Origin: JBHIDJ01 sp046760105
Lineage (GTDB): Bacteria > Pseudomonadota > Gammaproteobacteria > Acidiferrobacterales > SPGG2
DNA length: 17,575 bases
Assembly (NCBI GenBank): GCA_046760105.1
Contig: JBHIDJ010000054.1
Coordinates: 1 to 17,575, forward strand
Reading direction: 5' to 3'
Both the position numbers and the translations under genes were made by a program. Below the pieces are notes generated by a model that worked only from the letters and a program-made list of their open reading frames with translations, made no database searches and had not been told where the DNA came from. Positions 6,888 to 14,126 of this stretch are shown piece by piece; the stretch's first letter is position 1; every line of letters starts with the position of its first letter.

Positions 6888-7976
6888 ATGCTCACGGGAG
6901 AATCCGTAGTTGCAATGGGACGCCGAGGTTTCTTGCTCATCAATCTTGGTACCCCCGACGCGGCAAGCGTGCCCGCCGTGCGTCGCCACCTGAAAGAATT
7001 TCTGTCAGATCCACGTGTACTCGACATCAACCCGTTTCTGCGGACGCTGTTGCTGTATGGGGTCATCCTTCCGTGGCGGCCCAAACAGTCGGCTAGGGCC
7101 TACGCGAGTATCTGGACCGAGCGCGGCTCACCGCTGCTGTTTCACGGCTCTGATCTTGTGGGCAAGCTGGCGACCGCGCTCGGCGAGCAGTGGCAGGTGG
7201 AGCTGGCGATGCGTTATCAGCATCCGTCTATCGCCTCGGCGCTGGCGCGCTTTCGCGAGGCCGCGATAGACCAGATCGTCGTGTTTCCCCTCTTTCCGCA
7301 ATACTCCTCGGCGGCCTGGGGATCAGCGGTTGAGAAACTTTTCACCGAAGCTGCCAAGTCGTGGAACGTGCCCGCGCTTCAGGTTGTGTCCCCTTACTAT
7401 GATCACCCGGCTTTTATCGAGGCGTTTGCGGCGGTCGCTCGACCAGTGCTGAGCAGTCTTGATCCGCAGAAGGTCTTCATCAGCTACCACGGGCTCCCCG
7501 AGCGGCAGGTCGTCAAAGGCGACGAGTCGGGCGGAACGCATTGCCTACGCAACGCGGACTGTTGTGAAACGATGATAGTCGCCAACAGAAATTGCTATCG
7601 CGCACAGTGCTTTGCAACGTCGCGGGCACTCGCGCAACGTTTAGGCCTGCCCGCGGACAGTTGGGAGACGACGTTTCAATCGCGCTTCGGACGTACCCCG
7701 TGGATTCAGCCCTATACCGACAAACGTATACGGGACTTAGCGCGCAGTGGCATTCGCCGCGTCGCCGTTCTCTGTCCCGCCTTTACCGCTGACTGCCTGG
7801 AAACGTTGGAGGAGATCGGCATTCGCGCACGCCAAGATTTCATCGTCCAGGGCGGTGAAGAACTGCGCCTCGTGCCCTCATTGAACAGTGAAGACGCATG
7901 GGTTCAGGCGATCATCGAGATCACCAGTAAGCAGCTGGGCGGTGAGACGCTAGCGGCACCGGCTAACGTGGCTTGA
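6888..7976 (+). CDS. hemH: ferrochelatase with internal [2Fe-2S]-type cysteine cluster
   Basis: Inserts Fe2+ into protoporphyrin IX, the last step of protoheme synthesis. Family landmarks are LLINLGTPDAASVPAVRRHLKEFLSDPRVLD near the N-terminus, RGSPLLFHG, PLFPQYSS, the ISYHGLPE motif with the metal-site His, and TADCLETLEEI with the second-site Glu. Between ISYHGLPE and the following helix there are five cysteines in 23 residues: Cys219, 225, 226, 236 and 241 (pattern C-x5-CC-x9-C-x4-C). A class of bacterial ferrochelatases (Myxococcus type) is known to bind a [2Fe-2S] cluster through four cysteines in such an internal segment, so this enzyme probably has the cluster. ATG 6888 gives 362 residues; ATG 6915 (MGRRGFLLINLG) is an equally good start, with GGGAG 14 bases upstream. 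Confidence 0.94.
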   Translation: MLTGESVVAMGRRGFLLINLGTPDAASVPAVRRHLKEFLSDPRVLDINPFLRTLLLYGVILPWRPKQSARAYASIWTERGSPLLFHGSDLVGKLATALGEQWQVELAMRYQHPSIASALARFREAAIDQIVVFPLFPQYSSAAWGSAVEKLFTEAAKSWNVPALQVVSPYYDHPAFIEAFAAVARPVLSSLDPQKVFISYHGLPERQVVKGDESGGTHCLRNADCCETMIVANRNCYRAQCFATSRALAQRLGLPADSWETTFQSRFGRTPWIQPYTDKRIRDLARSGIRRVAVLCPAFTADCLETLEEIGIRARQDFIVQGGEELRLVPSLNSEDAWVQAIIEITSKQLGGETLAAPANVA

Positions 7977-8183
7977 GCTCGGACTTCAAGCTATGTTGTC
8001 TGACGACAGTGGGTCGCCCAGCACCGTCTCCACGAGCCGGAAACACTCTGAGTGTGCACCCAGGTGACGTAGCAGGCGCAAGTCCTGGCGACGATCAGAT
8101 CCACGTACCACCGGCTGCAATCGACGGCGCTTAGTGATTTGAGTGTGTGGCTGTGAGTCTACGGATCCGAGGTGGCAGAGTAC
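7977..8183. other. intergenic gap between convergent hemH and moaB
   Basis: 207 bp without a convincing gene, tRNA or terminator hairpin. Short inverted pieces such as TGTC-tgac-GACA occur but are too weak to call. Nothing recognisable was seen. Confidence 0.5.
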
Positions 8184-8711
8184 TCAGGACTCCAGCAGGC
8201 GTGGCATGAGTTCGACGAGGTTGCACGGCCGTGTGCGATAGTCCAATTGTGATGCGATAACTTTGTCCCACGCGGTCTTACATGCCCCAGAGGAACCGGG
8301 CACGCAAAAGATATAAGTGCCGTTAGCAACCCCGGCCAACGCCCGCGATTGCAGGGTCGACGTCTTGATCTGTTCATAGGACACGGCGCGGAAGACCTCA
8401 CCGAAGCCTTCGATGTCCTTGTCGAGCAGTGGCGTGACCGCTTCCGGCGTGCCATCCCGGCCTGTCACGCCGGTTCCCCCTGTAGTAATCACCACCTGCA
8501 CCTCATTATCCGCGATCCAGCCCGCGACGACCGCCCGTATCTTATAGACGTGATCGGGAACAATAAGCTTCTCGGCCAGCTTATGTCCTGCTTCGGTCAA
8601 ACGCTGAACGAGGACTTTGCCGGAGGTATCCGTTTCCTCCGTGCGGCTATCCGAAACAGTTAATACAGCAATATTTAGCGGGATAAACTCTCTTTCTTTA
8701 TGTCCTGACAT
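8184..8711 (-). CDS. moaB: MoaB/MogA-type molybdopterin adenylyltransferase
   Basis: Expected to adenylate molybdopterin before metal insertion by MoeA. 175 residues, single MPT-binding domain: NIAVLTVSDSRTEETDTSGKVL near the N-terminus, VVITTGGTGVTGRDGTPEAVTPLLDKDIEGFGEVFR in the middle (the TTGGTG loop and the conserved Asp), and STLQSRALAGVANGTYIFCVPGSSGACKTAWD. The pattern is closer to E. coli MoaB than to MogA; in organisms with only one of them MoaB-type proteins can do this step. It is the last gene of the cofactor locus but is separated from moeA by the heptamer-flanked unit. A heptamer array starts seven bases before its ATG, and no Shine-Dalgarno sequence is visible in that leader. 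Confidence 0.93.
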   Translation of the reverse strand: MSGHKEREFIPLNIAVLTVSDSRTEETDTSGKVLVQRLTEAGHKLAEKLIVPDHVYKIRAVVAGWIADNEVQVVITTGGTGVTGRDGTPEAVTPLLDKDIEGFGEVFRAVSYEQIKTSTLQSRALAGVANGTYIFCVPGSSGACKTAWDKVIASQLDYRTRPCNLVELMPRLLES

Positions 8712-8717
8712 TTTATT

Positions 8718-8759
8718 CGTTAGTCGTTAGTCGTTAACCGTTAGTCGTTAGTCGTTAAT
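8718..8759 (-). repeat. tandem heptamer array (array 2, left flank)
   Basis: Six perfectly phased units on the plus strand: CGTTAGT, CGTTAGT, CGTTAAC, CGTTAGT, CGTTAGT, CGTTAAT. On the minus strand they read CGATTAA, CGACTAA, CGACTAA, CGGTTAA, CGACTAA, CGACTAA, the same family as arrays 1 and 3. The array lies directly upstream of moaB and occupies its ribosome-binding region. Confidence 0.85.
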
Positions 8760-8766
8760 CGGACAT

Positions 8767-9117
8767 CTACTTCAGGGAGCGGATTAGGCCATTTGTCAGC
8801 ATTTTGACCCGAGTCGTAGCTTCCTGGAGCTGTTGTAGCTCTTTTTGATCACCGATCTTAATGGTCTTGGATATCTCTATTTGTGTGTCCAATTCGCTAA
8901 GTGATCCAAGGGCAACATAGAGAAATCGTAGGAGTTCCTTCTTACCGCTCCTCGCTGCACCCTCAGCGATGTTACTAGGGATAGATACCGCGCAGCGGCG
9001 CATTTGGGAGACCAAGCCAAACTTTTCCTCGTCGGGGTAGCTCCGGGTCGCTTCGTACACCTCTCTTGCCAAGTCTATTGCTGCCTGCCAGACTTCTAGA
9101 TCCTTGTGGGTCTTCAT
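8767..9117 (-). CDS. four-helix bundle protein, S23/IVP family
   Basis: A 116-residue, helix-rich protein beginning MKTHKDLEVWQAAIDLAREVY, with the family core FGLVSQMRRCAVSIPSNIAEGAARSGKKELLRFLYVALGSLSELDTQIEI and a C-terminal helix ending GLIRSLK. This family was first seen as the ORF inside intervening sequences of 23S rRNA genes (Leptospira, Coxiella), and is related to Avd of diversity-generating retroelements; members form pentameric barrels and probably bind nucleic acid. No function is established for free-standing copies. The frame is open to ATG 9144, but 9117 is chosen because the family starts M-K-x-(H/Y)-K-D-L and because the extra residues are encoded by heptamer repeats (CGATTCA, CGCTTCA, CGCCCCA at 9121-9141). 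It is flanked on both sides by heptamer arrays and interrupts the moeA-moaB order. Confidence 0.88.
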   Translation of the reverse strand: MKTHKDLEVWQAAIDLAREVYEATRSYPDEEKFGLVSQMRRCAVSIPSNIAEGAARSGKKELLRFLYVALGSLSELDTQIEISKTIKIGDQKELQQLQEATTRVKMLTNGLIRSLK

Positions 9118-9120
9118 CCG

Positions 9121-9141
9121 CGATTCACGCTTCACGCCCCA
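9121..9141 (+). repeat. three heptamer units next to the four-helix-bundle start
   Basis: CGATTCA, CGCTTCA and CGCCCCA lie in phase immediately upstream of the chosen start codon at 9117. They belong to the same family and orientation as array 3 but are separated from it by 38 bases of unrelated sequence. Confidence 0.6.
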
Positions 9142-9179
9142 CACGATGCCTTGGCTCTCGCGACTTTGACCGTGGGTTT

Positions 9180-9250
9180 CGGCTCACGATTAACGGTTCA
9201 CGGTTAACGAACCTACGGTTCACGGTTAACGACTAACGGTTCACGATCAA
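9180..9250 (+). repeat. tandem heptamer array (array 3, right flank)
   Basis: Ten units on the plus strand: CGGCTCA, CGATTAA, CGGTTCA, CGGTTAA, the 8-mer CGAACCTA, CGGTTCA, CGGTTAA, CGACTAA, CGGTTCA, CGATCAA. The array is inverted relative to array 2 across the four-helix-bundle gene. The last unit overlaps the moeA stop codon (9247-9249), mirroring array 1 at the hom stop codon. Confidence 0.85.
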
Positions 9251-10518
9251 ATGATTCCGTAAAACGGTTGCACGTCAACCAGTGTTTCTGGCTCCACGGT
9301 TTCGGCATCTTGCGGCAAGATCACAAAGCAGTTGGCCGCGCTCATGGAATGCAGCAGCCCGGAGCCCTGCTGACCGGTACTGCGCACGACAAGCTCGCCG
9401 TTGGTGTCTCGCTCAAGAATCGCACGTTGAAATTCCGTTCGACCGCGGCTCTTTTTCAGGCGCGAGGCGCAGCGCACTTTAAAGACCGGAACCGGATGCA
9501 CATCGGTTTGGCCCATCATACGACGCAGTGCCGGCTCCACGAATTGATAGAAGGTCACCATGACCGAAACCGGGTTTCCGGGCAGACCAAAAAAAACCGC
9601 GTCTTGCACGCGACCGAAGGCGAGTGGGCGGCCAGGCTTCATCGCGATTTGCCAAAACCCGACATCGCCCAGGATGTCCAATGTTTCTTTCACATAATCG
9701 GCCTCGCCGACCGAGACGCCCCCCGAGGTAACGATGGCGTCGGCGTTGCGCGCCGCCTGTATGAAGGCTTCTTTCGTGGCCTCGCGGTCGTCTCGCACGA
9801 CTCCCATATCGATGATCTCGACCCCGAGCCGCGACAACATGCCATACAAGGAGTAGCGATTGCTGTCGTAGATCTCCCCTTCCGATAGAGGTTCACCAAT
9901 GGAACGCAATTCGTCGCCGGTAGAGAAAAATGCGACACGCACGCGACGTTGCACAGCCACCTCGCCGATCCCGAGTGACGCGAGCAGCCCCAGCTCTGCG
10001 GGTGAGATTTGTTTGCCGGCCGTTAACGCGACCTCACCCTTGACCAGGTCCTCGCCGGCGGCGCGCACGTTTTGACCGGCCTTGTGACCGGTGCCAACGC
10101 GTATGACATCACCCTCGCGTTGCACGTGTTCTTGCATAATGACGGTGTCGACTCCTTCCGGCATCGTCGCGCCCGTCATGATGCGTACACACTGCCCCTG
10201 ATGCACAACACCGGCAAACGGCCTGCCGGCCCACGAGGTGCCGACCACGCTCAGCGCTGCTGTTCCACTGTTTGGCAGATCGCCTGCAGCAACAGCGTAG
10301 CCATCCATGGCAGAGTTTGTGTGTGATGGCACGTTGACTGGGGAAAGAATATCGTTCGCGAGAATGCGCCCAAGCGCGCTGCGCAGCGCTAGTTTCTCGA
10401 CACCGCTAACAGGCTCGACCGCGGCTTCGATGCGCCTTAGCGCCTCGTCCACTGACAACGCCGGGGCCCCATGCCCGCCGCCGCAACCTACCTGGGATTT
10501 TGCGCTCGCGTCGCCCAT
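9247..10518 (-). CDS. moeA: molybdopterin molybdenumtransferase MoeA
   Basis: Inserts molybdate (or tungstate) into adenylated molybdopterin in the cytoplasm. 423 residues is a usual length. Landmarks are VNVPSHTNSAMDGYAV in the N-terminal domain (family NSAMDGYA), the central MPT-binding domain with FSTGDEL, IYDSNRYSL, DIVTSGGVSVGEADY-like sequence (AIVTSGGVSVGEADY) and MKPGRPLAFG, then FFGLPGNPVSVMVTFYQFV, and a C-terminal beta-barrel domain ending VDVQPFYGII. The ATG at 10518 has GAAGG upstream. It follows mobB by 31 bases, so it is most likely in one operon with tup and mob genes. Its stop codon is overlapped by a heptamer array. Confidence 0.96.
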   Translation of the reverse strand: MGDASAKSQVGCGGGHGAPALSVDEALRRIEAAVEPVSGVEKLALRSALGRILANDILSPVNVPSHTNSAMDGYAVAAGDLPNSGTAALSVVGTSWAGRPFAGVVHQGQCVRIMTGATMPEGVDTVIMQEHVQREGDVIRVGTGHKAGQNVRAAGEDLVKGEVALTAGKQISPAELGLLASLGIGEVAVQRRVRVAFFSTGDELRSIGEPLSEGEIYDSNRYSLYGMLSRLGVEIIDMGVVRDDREATKEAFIQAARNADAIVTSGGVSVGEADYVKETLDILGDVGFWQIAMKPGRPLAFGRVQDAVFFGLPGNPVSVMVTFYQFVEPALRRMMGQTDVHPVPVFKVRCASRLKKSRGRTEFQRAILERDTNGELVVRSTGQQGSGLLHSMSAANCFVILPQDAETVEPETLVDVQPFYGII

Positions 10519-10549
10519 TGCCCACTTGCCTTCAGCAAAATCTTACCAC

Positions 10550-11101
10550 CTATTTTGGTTTAGACGCGCTTTTTCGCTTGGCACCGAAAAGTCGTTCACA
10601 GATGAACTCGACGATTTCGCTGGGATTATTTAGATCCAGCAACGGCAGATGCGTTTCTTTGGATAGTGGACCGTCGCTTGCTACCGCGATGATGGATCTG
10701 TCCTCTACGCACAGCAAGGGATGGCCGAGACTCGGGCGATGAACCTCGATTTTCGGAAAGGACTCATGCTTGAACCCCTCCACCAGCACACAATCGAGGG
10801 AATCCTGATCCAGGTGCCGCAACAGCTCGTCGAGTCGGAGTACCTCCTGTCCGTCAGTTTCGGTCATAAGCGCCCAGCGTTGCTGCGACCCTATGAGAAT
10901 TTGCGCTGCACCCGCCTCGCGCAGCTCATAGCTATCCTTTCCCGGACGGTCGATGTCGAAGCCGTGTGGGGCATGTTTCACAGCACCGACCCGTAACCCC
11001 TGCCCTTTTAGTAATGGCAAAAGCTTTGCGAGCAGGGTCGTTTTCCCGACATTGCTAAAGGCAGCTAACCCCAAAATTGGAACGCGTGCGCTCTTGAGCA
11101 T
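10550..11101 (-). CDS. mobB: molybdopterin-guanine dinucleotide biosynthesis adaptor MobB
   Basis: A GTP-binding partner of MobA that assists synthesis of the guanine dinucleotide form of the cofactor. 183 residues; P-loop FSNVGKTTLL with Lys20, followed by the family block RVGAVKHAPHGFDIDRPGKDSYELREAGA, and DCVLVEGFKHESFPKIEVHR near the middle. The second loop residue pair (SNVGKTT rather than the commoner SGTGKTT) is a minor variation. Its ATG shares one base with the mobA stop (TGATG), a strong sign of coupling. Confidence 0.95.
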   Translation of the reverse strand: MLKSARVPILGLAAFSNVGKTTLLAKLLPLLKGQGLRVGAVKHAPHGFDIDRPGKDSYELREAGAAQILIGSQQRWALMTETDGQEVLRLDELLRHLDQDSLDCVLVEGFKHESFPKIEVHRPSLGHPLLCVEDRSIIAVASDGPLSKETHLPLLDLNNPSEIVEFICERLFGAKRKSASKPK

Positions 11102-11742
11102 CAGTGGACCTCAGCGAGTTTTGCTTCCAAGGCAGCACGATCCTCGGGACTGTTAACGTTAAGAAACGTTTCGGGTCTATCTGTGAAGTACACAGTCGCG
11201 ACGCTGTGTTTAGCGAACCAACGATCGATCTTGCGTTCGCCGCCCTCCAGATACGCGACCACGCTCGACAACAGATCACGTTGCAATAGCGCGAACACCG
11301 GCTGCATACGCTCGCCGTCGTGCGCAACGCTGATCTCTGCCCGTTCCCGGACAAGCCCGTCGTACAAACGCGCCGCCAGGTCGTCGCCGATCAACGGCGA
11401 GTCACAGGGTGCTGTAAGAATATACTTTGTGTCGACAGCCTGCATGGCGCTCGCTATTCCTGCAAGCGGTCCGAAGTAATCACCCACGATGTCAGGGATG
11501 ACTTCGCAACCAAAAGCCGCATACTGATCGCGATTCCGGTTAGCATTGATGATTACACTACCAACTTGCGGGCGCAGTGCGGTCAGAACGTGCACGACCA
11601 TCGGCTTACCGTTCAGCAGCACTAGCCCCTTATCGACACCTCCCATGCGTCGGCCTTTCCCGCCGGCGAGCACGACACCGGTAATTTCGTGCCTGGAAAA
11701 TGAAGCCCTGGATGTCGTGGCAGCACTCATGACCGGATGCAA
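11101..11742 (-). CDS. mobA: molybdenum cofactor guanylyltransferase MobA
   Basis: Transfers GMP from GTP to the Mo-molybdopterin cofactor, giving the bis-MGD form used by DMSO-reductase-family enzymes (nitrate reductases, formate dehydrogenases, etc.). 213 residues with the nucleotidyltransferase signature GVVLAGGKGRRMGGVDKGLVLLNGKPM near residue 22, VIINANRNRDQY, DYFGPLAGIASAMQ and LTAPCDSPLIGDDLA. ATG 11742 lies 15 bases after tupC; ATG 11730 (MSAATTSRAS) is an alternative start since the first ~20 residues are not conserved. It follows the transporter directly, which links oxyanion uptake to MGD synthesis in a single transcript. Confidence 0.95.
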   Translation of the reverse strand: MHPVMSAATTSRASFSRHEITGVVLAGGKGRRMGGVDKGLVLLNGKPMVVHVLTALRPQVGSVIINANRNRDQYAAFGCEVIPDIVGDYFGPLAGIASAMQAVDTKYILTAPCDSPLIGDDLAARLYDGLVRERAEISVAHDGERMQPVFALLQRDLLSSVVAYLEGGERKIDRWFAKHSVATVYFTDRPETFLNVNSPEDRAALEAKLAEVH

Positions 11743-11757
11743 GCAGCCGAGGTTGCG

Positions 11758-12519
11758 TTATCGGGTTGTTTTGGGCTGGCTCAGGCTGAACGGCTGGCCG
11801 CTATTTGGAACGTTGAGGCCAAGGTTTCTATTTAGATCAAGCTCACCTGCTGGCCTATCGAAATCACTATAGAGTTTTCCGCCGTGAAGGTGGACATGTT
11901 CATCCGCGAGCGATGAAATTCGTTGCAGCTCATGGCTCGTGATGACAACGCCAATGCCTTCGGATTTAAGGCGCTGTATCAGGAAGTAGGTTCGCTCTCT
12001 TGATTCGTAGTCCATGCTTGCTGTTGGCTCGTCTAACAACAGGACCTGCGGCGAGAGTATGCGCGCACGCGCCAAAGCTACGCGCTGCTTCTCGCCGGTG
12101 GACAATTGGCGCGCATTGCGTTTCGCAAGGTGGTCAAGGCCGGCCCATGTCAGGGCGTTGTCCACCTGGGCGTCTATGTCTGCGCGCGCGATGCCGGTGT
12201 GATGAAGGCCATAGGCGATATTCGCTGTAACGCTGCGGTCAAACAAATACGGCGTCTGGTGCAGGTACACGACATGTCGGCGATAGTGGCGGCATGCGAT
12301 TCGCCAGGGTAGAACCTTTCCCTGGTACGACACATCCGCCTTATCGGGAGGTTCAAGCCCAGCAAGGATCTTCAGCAGTGTTGTCTTGCCGGCACCGTTG
12401 TCACCACTCAATATCATGCAGCTGGCCTGCCGAATCGTAAGCTCCGCGATATCGAGCAGGCGACGACCTCCCAGGTATTTCTGTATATCAAGGAATCGTA
12501 TTAGTGGCTCTGCGTTCAT
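11758..12519 (-). CDS. tupC: tungstate/molybdate ABC transporter ATP-binding protein TupC
   Basis: The ATPase of an oxyanion importer. 253 residues: Walker A GDNGAGKTT (39-47, Lys45), Q-loop in YLHQTPYLFDRSV, signature LSTGEKQRVALARA (139 onward, LSTGE in place of LSGGQ), Walker B VLLLDEP (159-165, Glu164) and switch His in VVITSHE. It lacks the C-terminal TOBE domain typical of ModC, which supports the Tup type. Its ATG overlaps the tupB stop by four bases (ATGA). The TupC assignment rests mainly on the adjacent TupA and TupB proteins. Confidence 0.9.
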   Translation of the reverse strand: MNAEPLIRFLDIQKYLGGRRLLDIAELTIRQASCMILSGDNGAGKTTLLKILAGLEPPDKADVSYQGKVLPWRIACRHYRRHVVYLHQTPYLFDRSVTANIAYGLHHTGIARADIDAQVDNALTWAGLDHLAKRNARQLSTGEKQRVALARARILSPQVLLLDEPTASMDYESRERTYFLIQRLKSEGIGVVITSHELQRISSLADEHVHLHGGKLYSDFDRPAGELDLNRNLGLNVPNSGQPFSLSQPKTTR

Positions 12520-13217
12520 GACGCCATCAATCCTCTACCCTGCAATAATGCCAAAGAAAAATTCAGTACCAGCGCCAACACCAAAAGCACCAGACCCAGT
12601 GCAATGCCCTGGGCGAATTCACCCTTAGTGGTTTCCAGGGCGATGGCGGTGGTGATATTGCGCGTGTAGTTAAGAATATTGCCACCGACCATCATCGAGC
12701 AACCCACCTCGGCGATGATGCGTCCAAAGCCAGCGGTTAGCGCGGCCATCAGGCCGAAGCGCACCTCGTACATCAGTGTCAGCATGGCGCGCGTGGGTCC
12801 CGCGCCCAGGGTGATCGCAGTTTCCCAGGCGCGCCTATCAGCTGCTTGTATAGCGGAGTGACCCATCGCGACAAGGATCGGGAGGCATAGGATCATCTGT
12901 CCGATCATCATCGCAGTCTGCGTGAACAGAAGCTTCAGGTCACCGAACGGGCCGCTACGGGATAGCAACAGATAGAGCGTCAAGCCGATCACGACCGTGG
13001 GCACCGCCAGCAGCGTGTGGAACAGCGAAATCAAAGCGCGCCGGCCGACAAACCGCGTATGCGCCAACAGGAACGCTAACACCAACGCGACTGGCGCGGT
13101 TAGCGCGATGGCCTTTAGCGAAACGCTAAAGGAGATCGCAACGATGGCCCAAAGCTCCAGATCGCCCGAGAGCAATAAATACAGGGCATGTCGACTGGCA
13201 GTAAAGAGCTCGCCCAT
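12516..13217 (-). CDS. tupB: tungstate/molybdate ABC transporter permease TupB
   Basis: The inner-membrane channel subunit, 233 residues with about five hydrophobic segments (for example LWAIVAISFSVSLKAIALTA, LISLFHTLLAVPTVVIGLTL, TAMMIGQMILCLPILVAMGH, and a C-terminal IALGLVLLVLALVLNFSLAL). The cytoplasmic coupling loop RFGLMAALTAGFGRIIAEVGCSMMVGGNI is characteristic of the TupB/ModB-like family and contacts the ATPase. It starts six bases after the tupA2 stop and overlaps tupC by ATGA, so transporter subunits are made from one message. Confidence 0.92.
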   Translation of the reverse strand: MGELFTASRHALYLLLSGDLELWAIVAISFSVSLKAIALTAPVALVLAFLLAHTRFVGRRALISLFHTLLAVPTVVIGLTLYLLLSRSGPFGDLKLLFTQTAMMIGQMILCLPILVAMGHSAIQAADRRAWETAITLGAGPTRAMLTLMYEVRFGLMAALTAGFGRIIAEVGCSMMVGGNILNYTRNITTAIALETTKGEFAQGIALGLVLLVLALVLNFSLALLQGRGLMAS

Positions 13218-13223
13218 AATGCT

Positions 13224-14126
13224 TTATGGTTCCAACGCTAGTGGAAAAAACAACGGCTGACCCGCTATGCGGTAATCGCGGATGAGGGCTTGGCCGGGCA
13301 AGTCGGTAAGCCAAGCAATTAGACGCATGGCCCCCATGTAGTTCACATCCGGATATTTGGCCGGACTGACGGCGATTACGCCGTAACGGTTGTAAAGACG
13401 GGGATCACCTTCAACGAGAACCGAAAGCATATCCTGGGCGGTTTGGTGTGCCACCCAGGTGCCACGGTCGGTGAGAATGTAGGCGCTGAGCTCCATAGCC
13501 ATCTGCAAGGTCTTGCCCTGTCCCTGTCCCACCTCACGGTACCACTGGCCTGCGGGTTTCAAATCAGCCGCTTGCCACAGCTCGCGCTCCTTTGTATGGG
13601 TTCCCGACTCGTCCCCTCGAGAGAGAAATGTACTGCGGGCAGTGGCAATGCGCTTCATTGCCTTGGCAGCGTCACGTAAACCCTTAATTCCAGCAGGATC
13701 GTTTGGTGGGCCGACAATGATGAAATCGTTGTACATGACATCGCGGCGATTAACACCATGGCCCTCAGCGACAAAGCCTTGCTCGGCTTCGTACGCATGC
13801 ACCAGCACCACGTCGACATCGCCATCCCGAGCTATGCGCAGCGCCTTTCCGGTGCCAGCGGCGATCACGTGTACCTTATAACCGCTTTGTTTTTCAAACG
13901 ACGGCAGCAACACGTCCAGGAGCCCAGAGCTTTCGGTACTCGTTGCCGTTGCTAAACGAATTGTTCCCTCAGCGCCCTGGGCAAGGGATGGCGCCAACAA
14001 GACGAGCAGAAGTACGAAAGGCTGAAATCGATAGCACCACCCGCCGACGGCTGGTAGTCCAGCGATAGGGAAACGGCTGGGAGAGCAGACGCGCGTTCGG
14101 CAAAGATCAGCTATGTCAATTCCCAA
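13224..14126 (-). CDS. tupA: TupA-type tungstate-binding protein, second copy (TupA2)
   Basis: A periplasmic substrate-binding protein closely similar to the upstream copy (roughly 60% by eye): GTIRLATATSTESSGLLDVLLPSFEKQSGYKVHVIAAGTGKALRIARDGDVD, then NRRDVMYNDFIIVGP, FLSRGDESGTH, YREVGQGQGKTLQM, YILTDRGTW. A hydrophobic signal segment FQPFVLLLVLLAPSLAQGA precedes the mature part. The N-terminal ligand motif is TATS instead of the TTTS reported for TupA proteins. The frame is open to an ATG at 14183 inside tupA1, but no ATG or GTG lies near the signal peptide; the coordinate here uses TTG 14126, which overlaps the tupA1 stop by 11 bases and has no clear ribosome-binding site. The product is clear, the start is not. 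Confidence 0.8.
   Translation of the reverse strand: MGIDIADLCRTRVCSPSRFPIAGLPAVGGWCYRFQPFVLLLVLLAPSLAQGAEGTIRLATATSTESSGLLDVLLPSFEKQSGYKVHVIAAGTGKALRIARDGDVDVVLVHAYEAEQGFVAEGHGVNRRDVMYNDFIIVGPPNDPAGIKGLRDAAKAMKRIATARSTFLSRGDESGTHTKERELWQAADLKPAGQWYREVGQGQGKTLQMAMELSAYILTDRGTWVAHQTAQDMLSVLVEGDPRLYNRYGVIAVSPAKYPDVNYMGAMRLIAWLTDLPGQALIRDYRIAGQPLFFPLALEP

Larger units (their letters stand above)
8712..9250 (-). mobile_element. putative unit: four-helix-bundle gene between inverted heptamer arrays
   Basis: About 540 bp that fill the space between the moeA stop and the moaB start. It contains one S23/IVP-like gene and, on each side, heptamer arrays in opposite orientation. A perfect 17-bp inverted repeat (8725-8741 with 9222-9238, core CGTTAGTCGTTAACCG) links the two arrays, and further pairing is possible because the units are alike. 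Removing the unit would restore a compact moeA-moaB junction. Transcript from the operon could fold with the arrays as a stem and the gene in the loop, like 23S rRNA intervening sequences that carry the same gene family. That it moves as a unit is inference; no transposase or target duplication is visible. Confidence 0.5.

Noticed and set aside
8767..9117. 23S rRNA intervening sequence
   Set aside because: The encoded protein belongs to that family, but no rRNA sequence flanks it; the neighbours are moeA and moaB.
8718..9250. Possible CRISPR array
   Set aside because: Units are 7 bases, directly tandem and without spacers, and no cas genes are near; not CRISPR.
9268..9888. 206-residue plus-strand open frame
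   Set aside because: Antisense to moeA, His/Arg-rich, without a ribosome-binding site or domain; a shadow frame.
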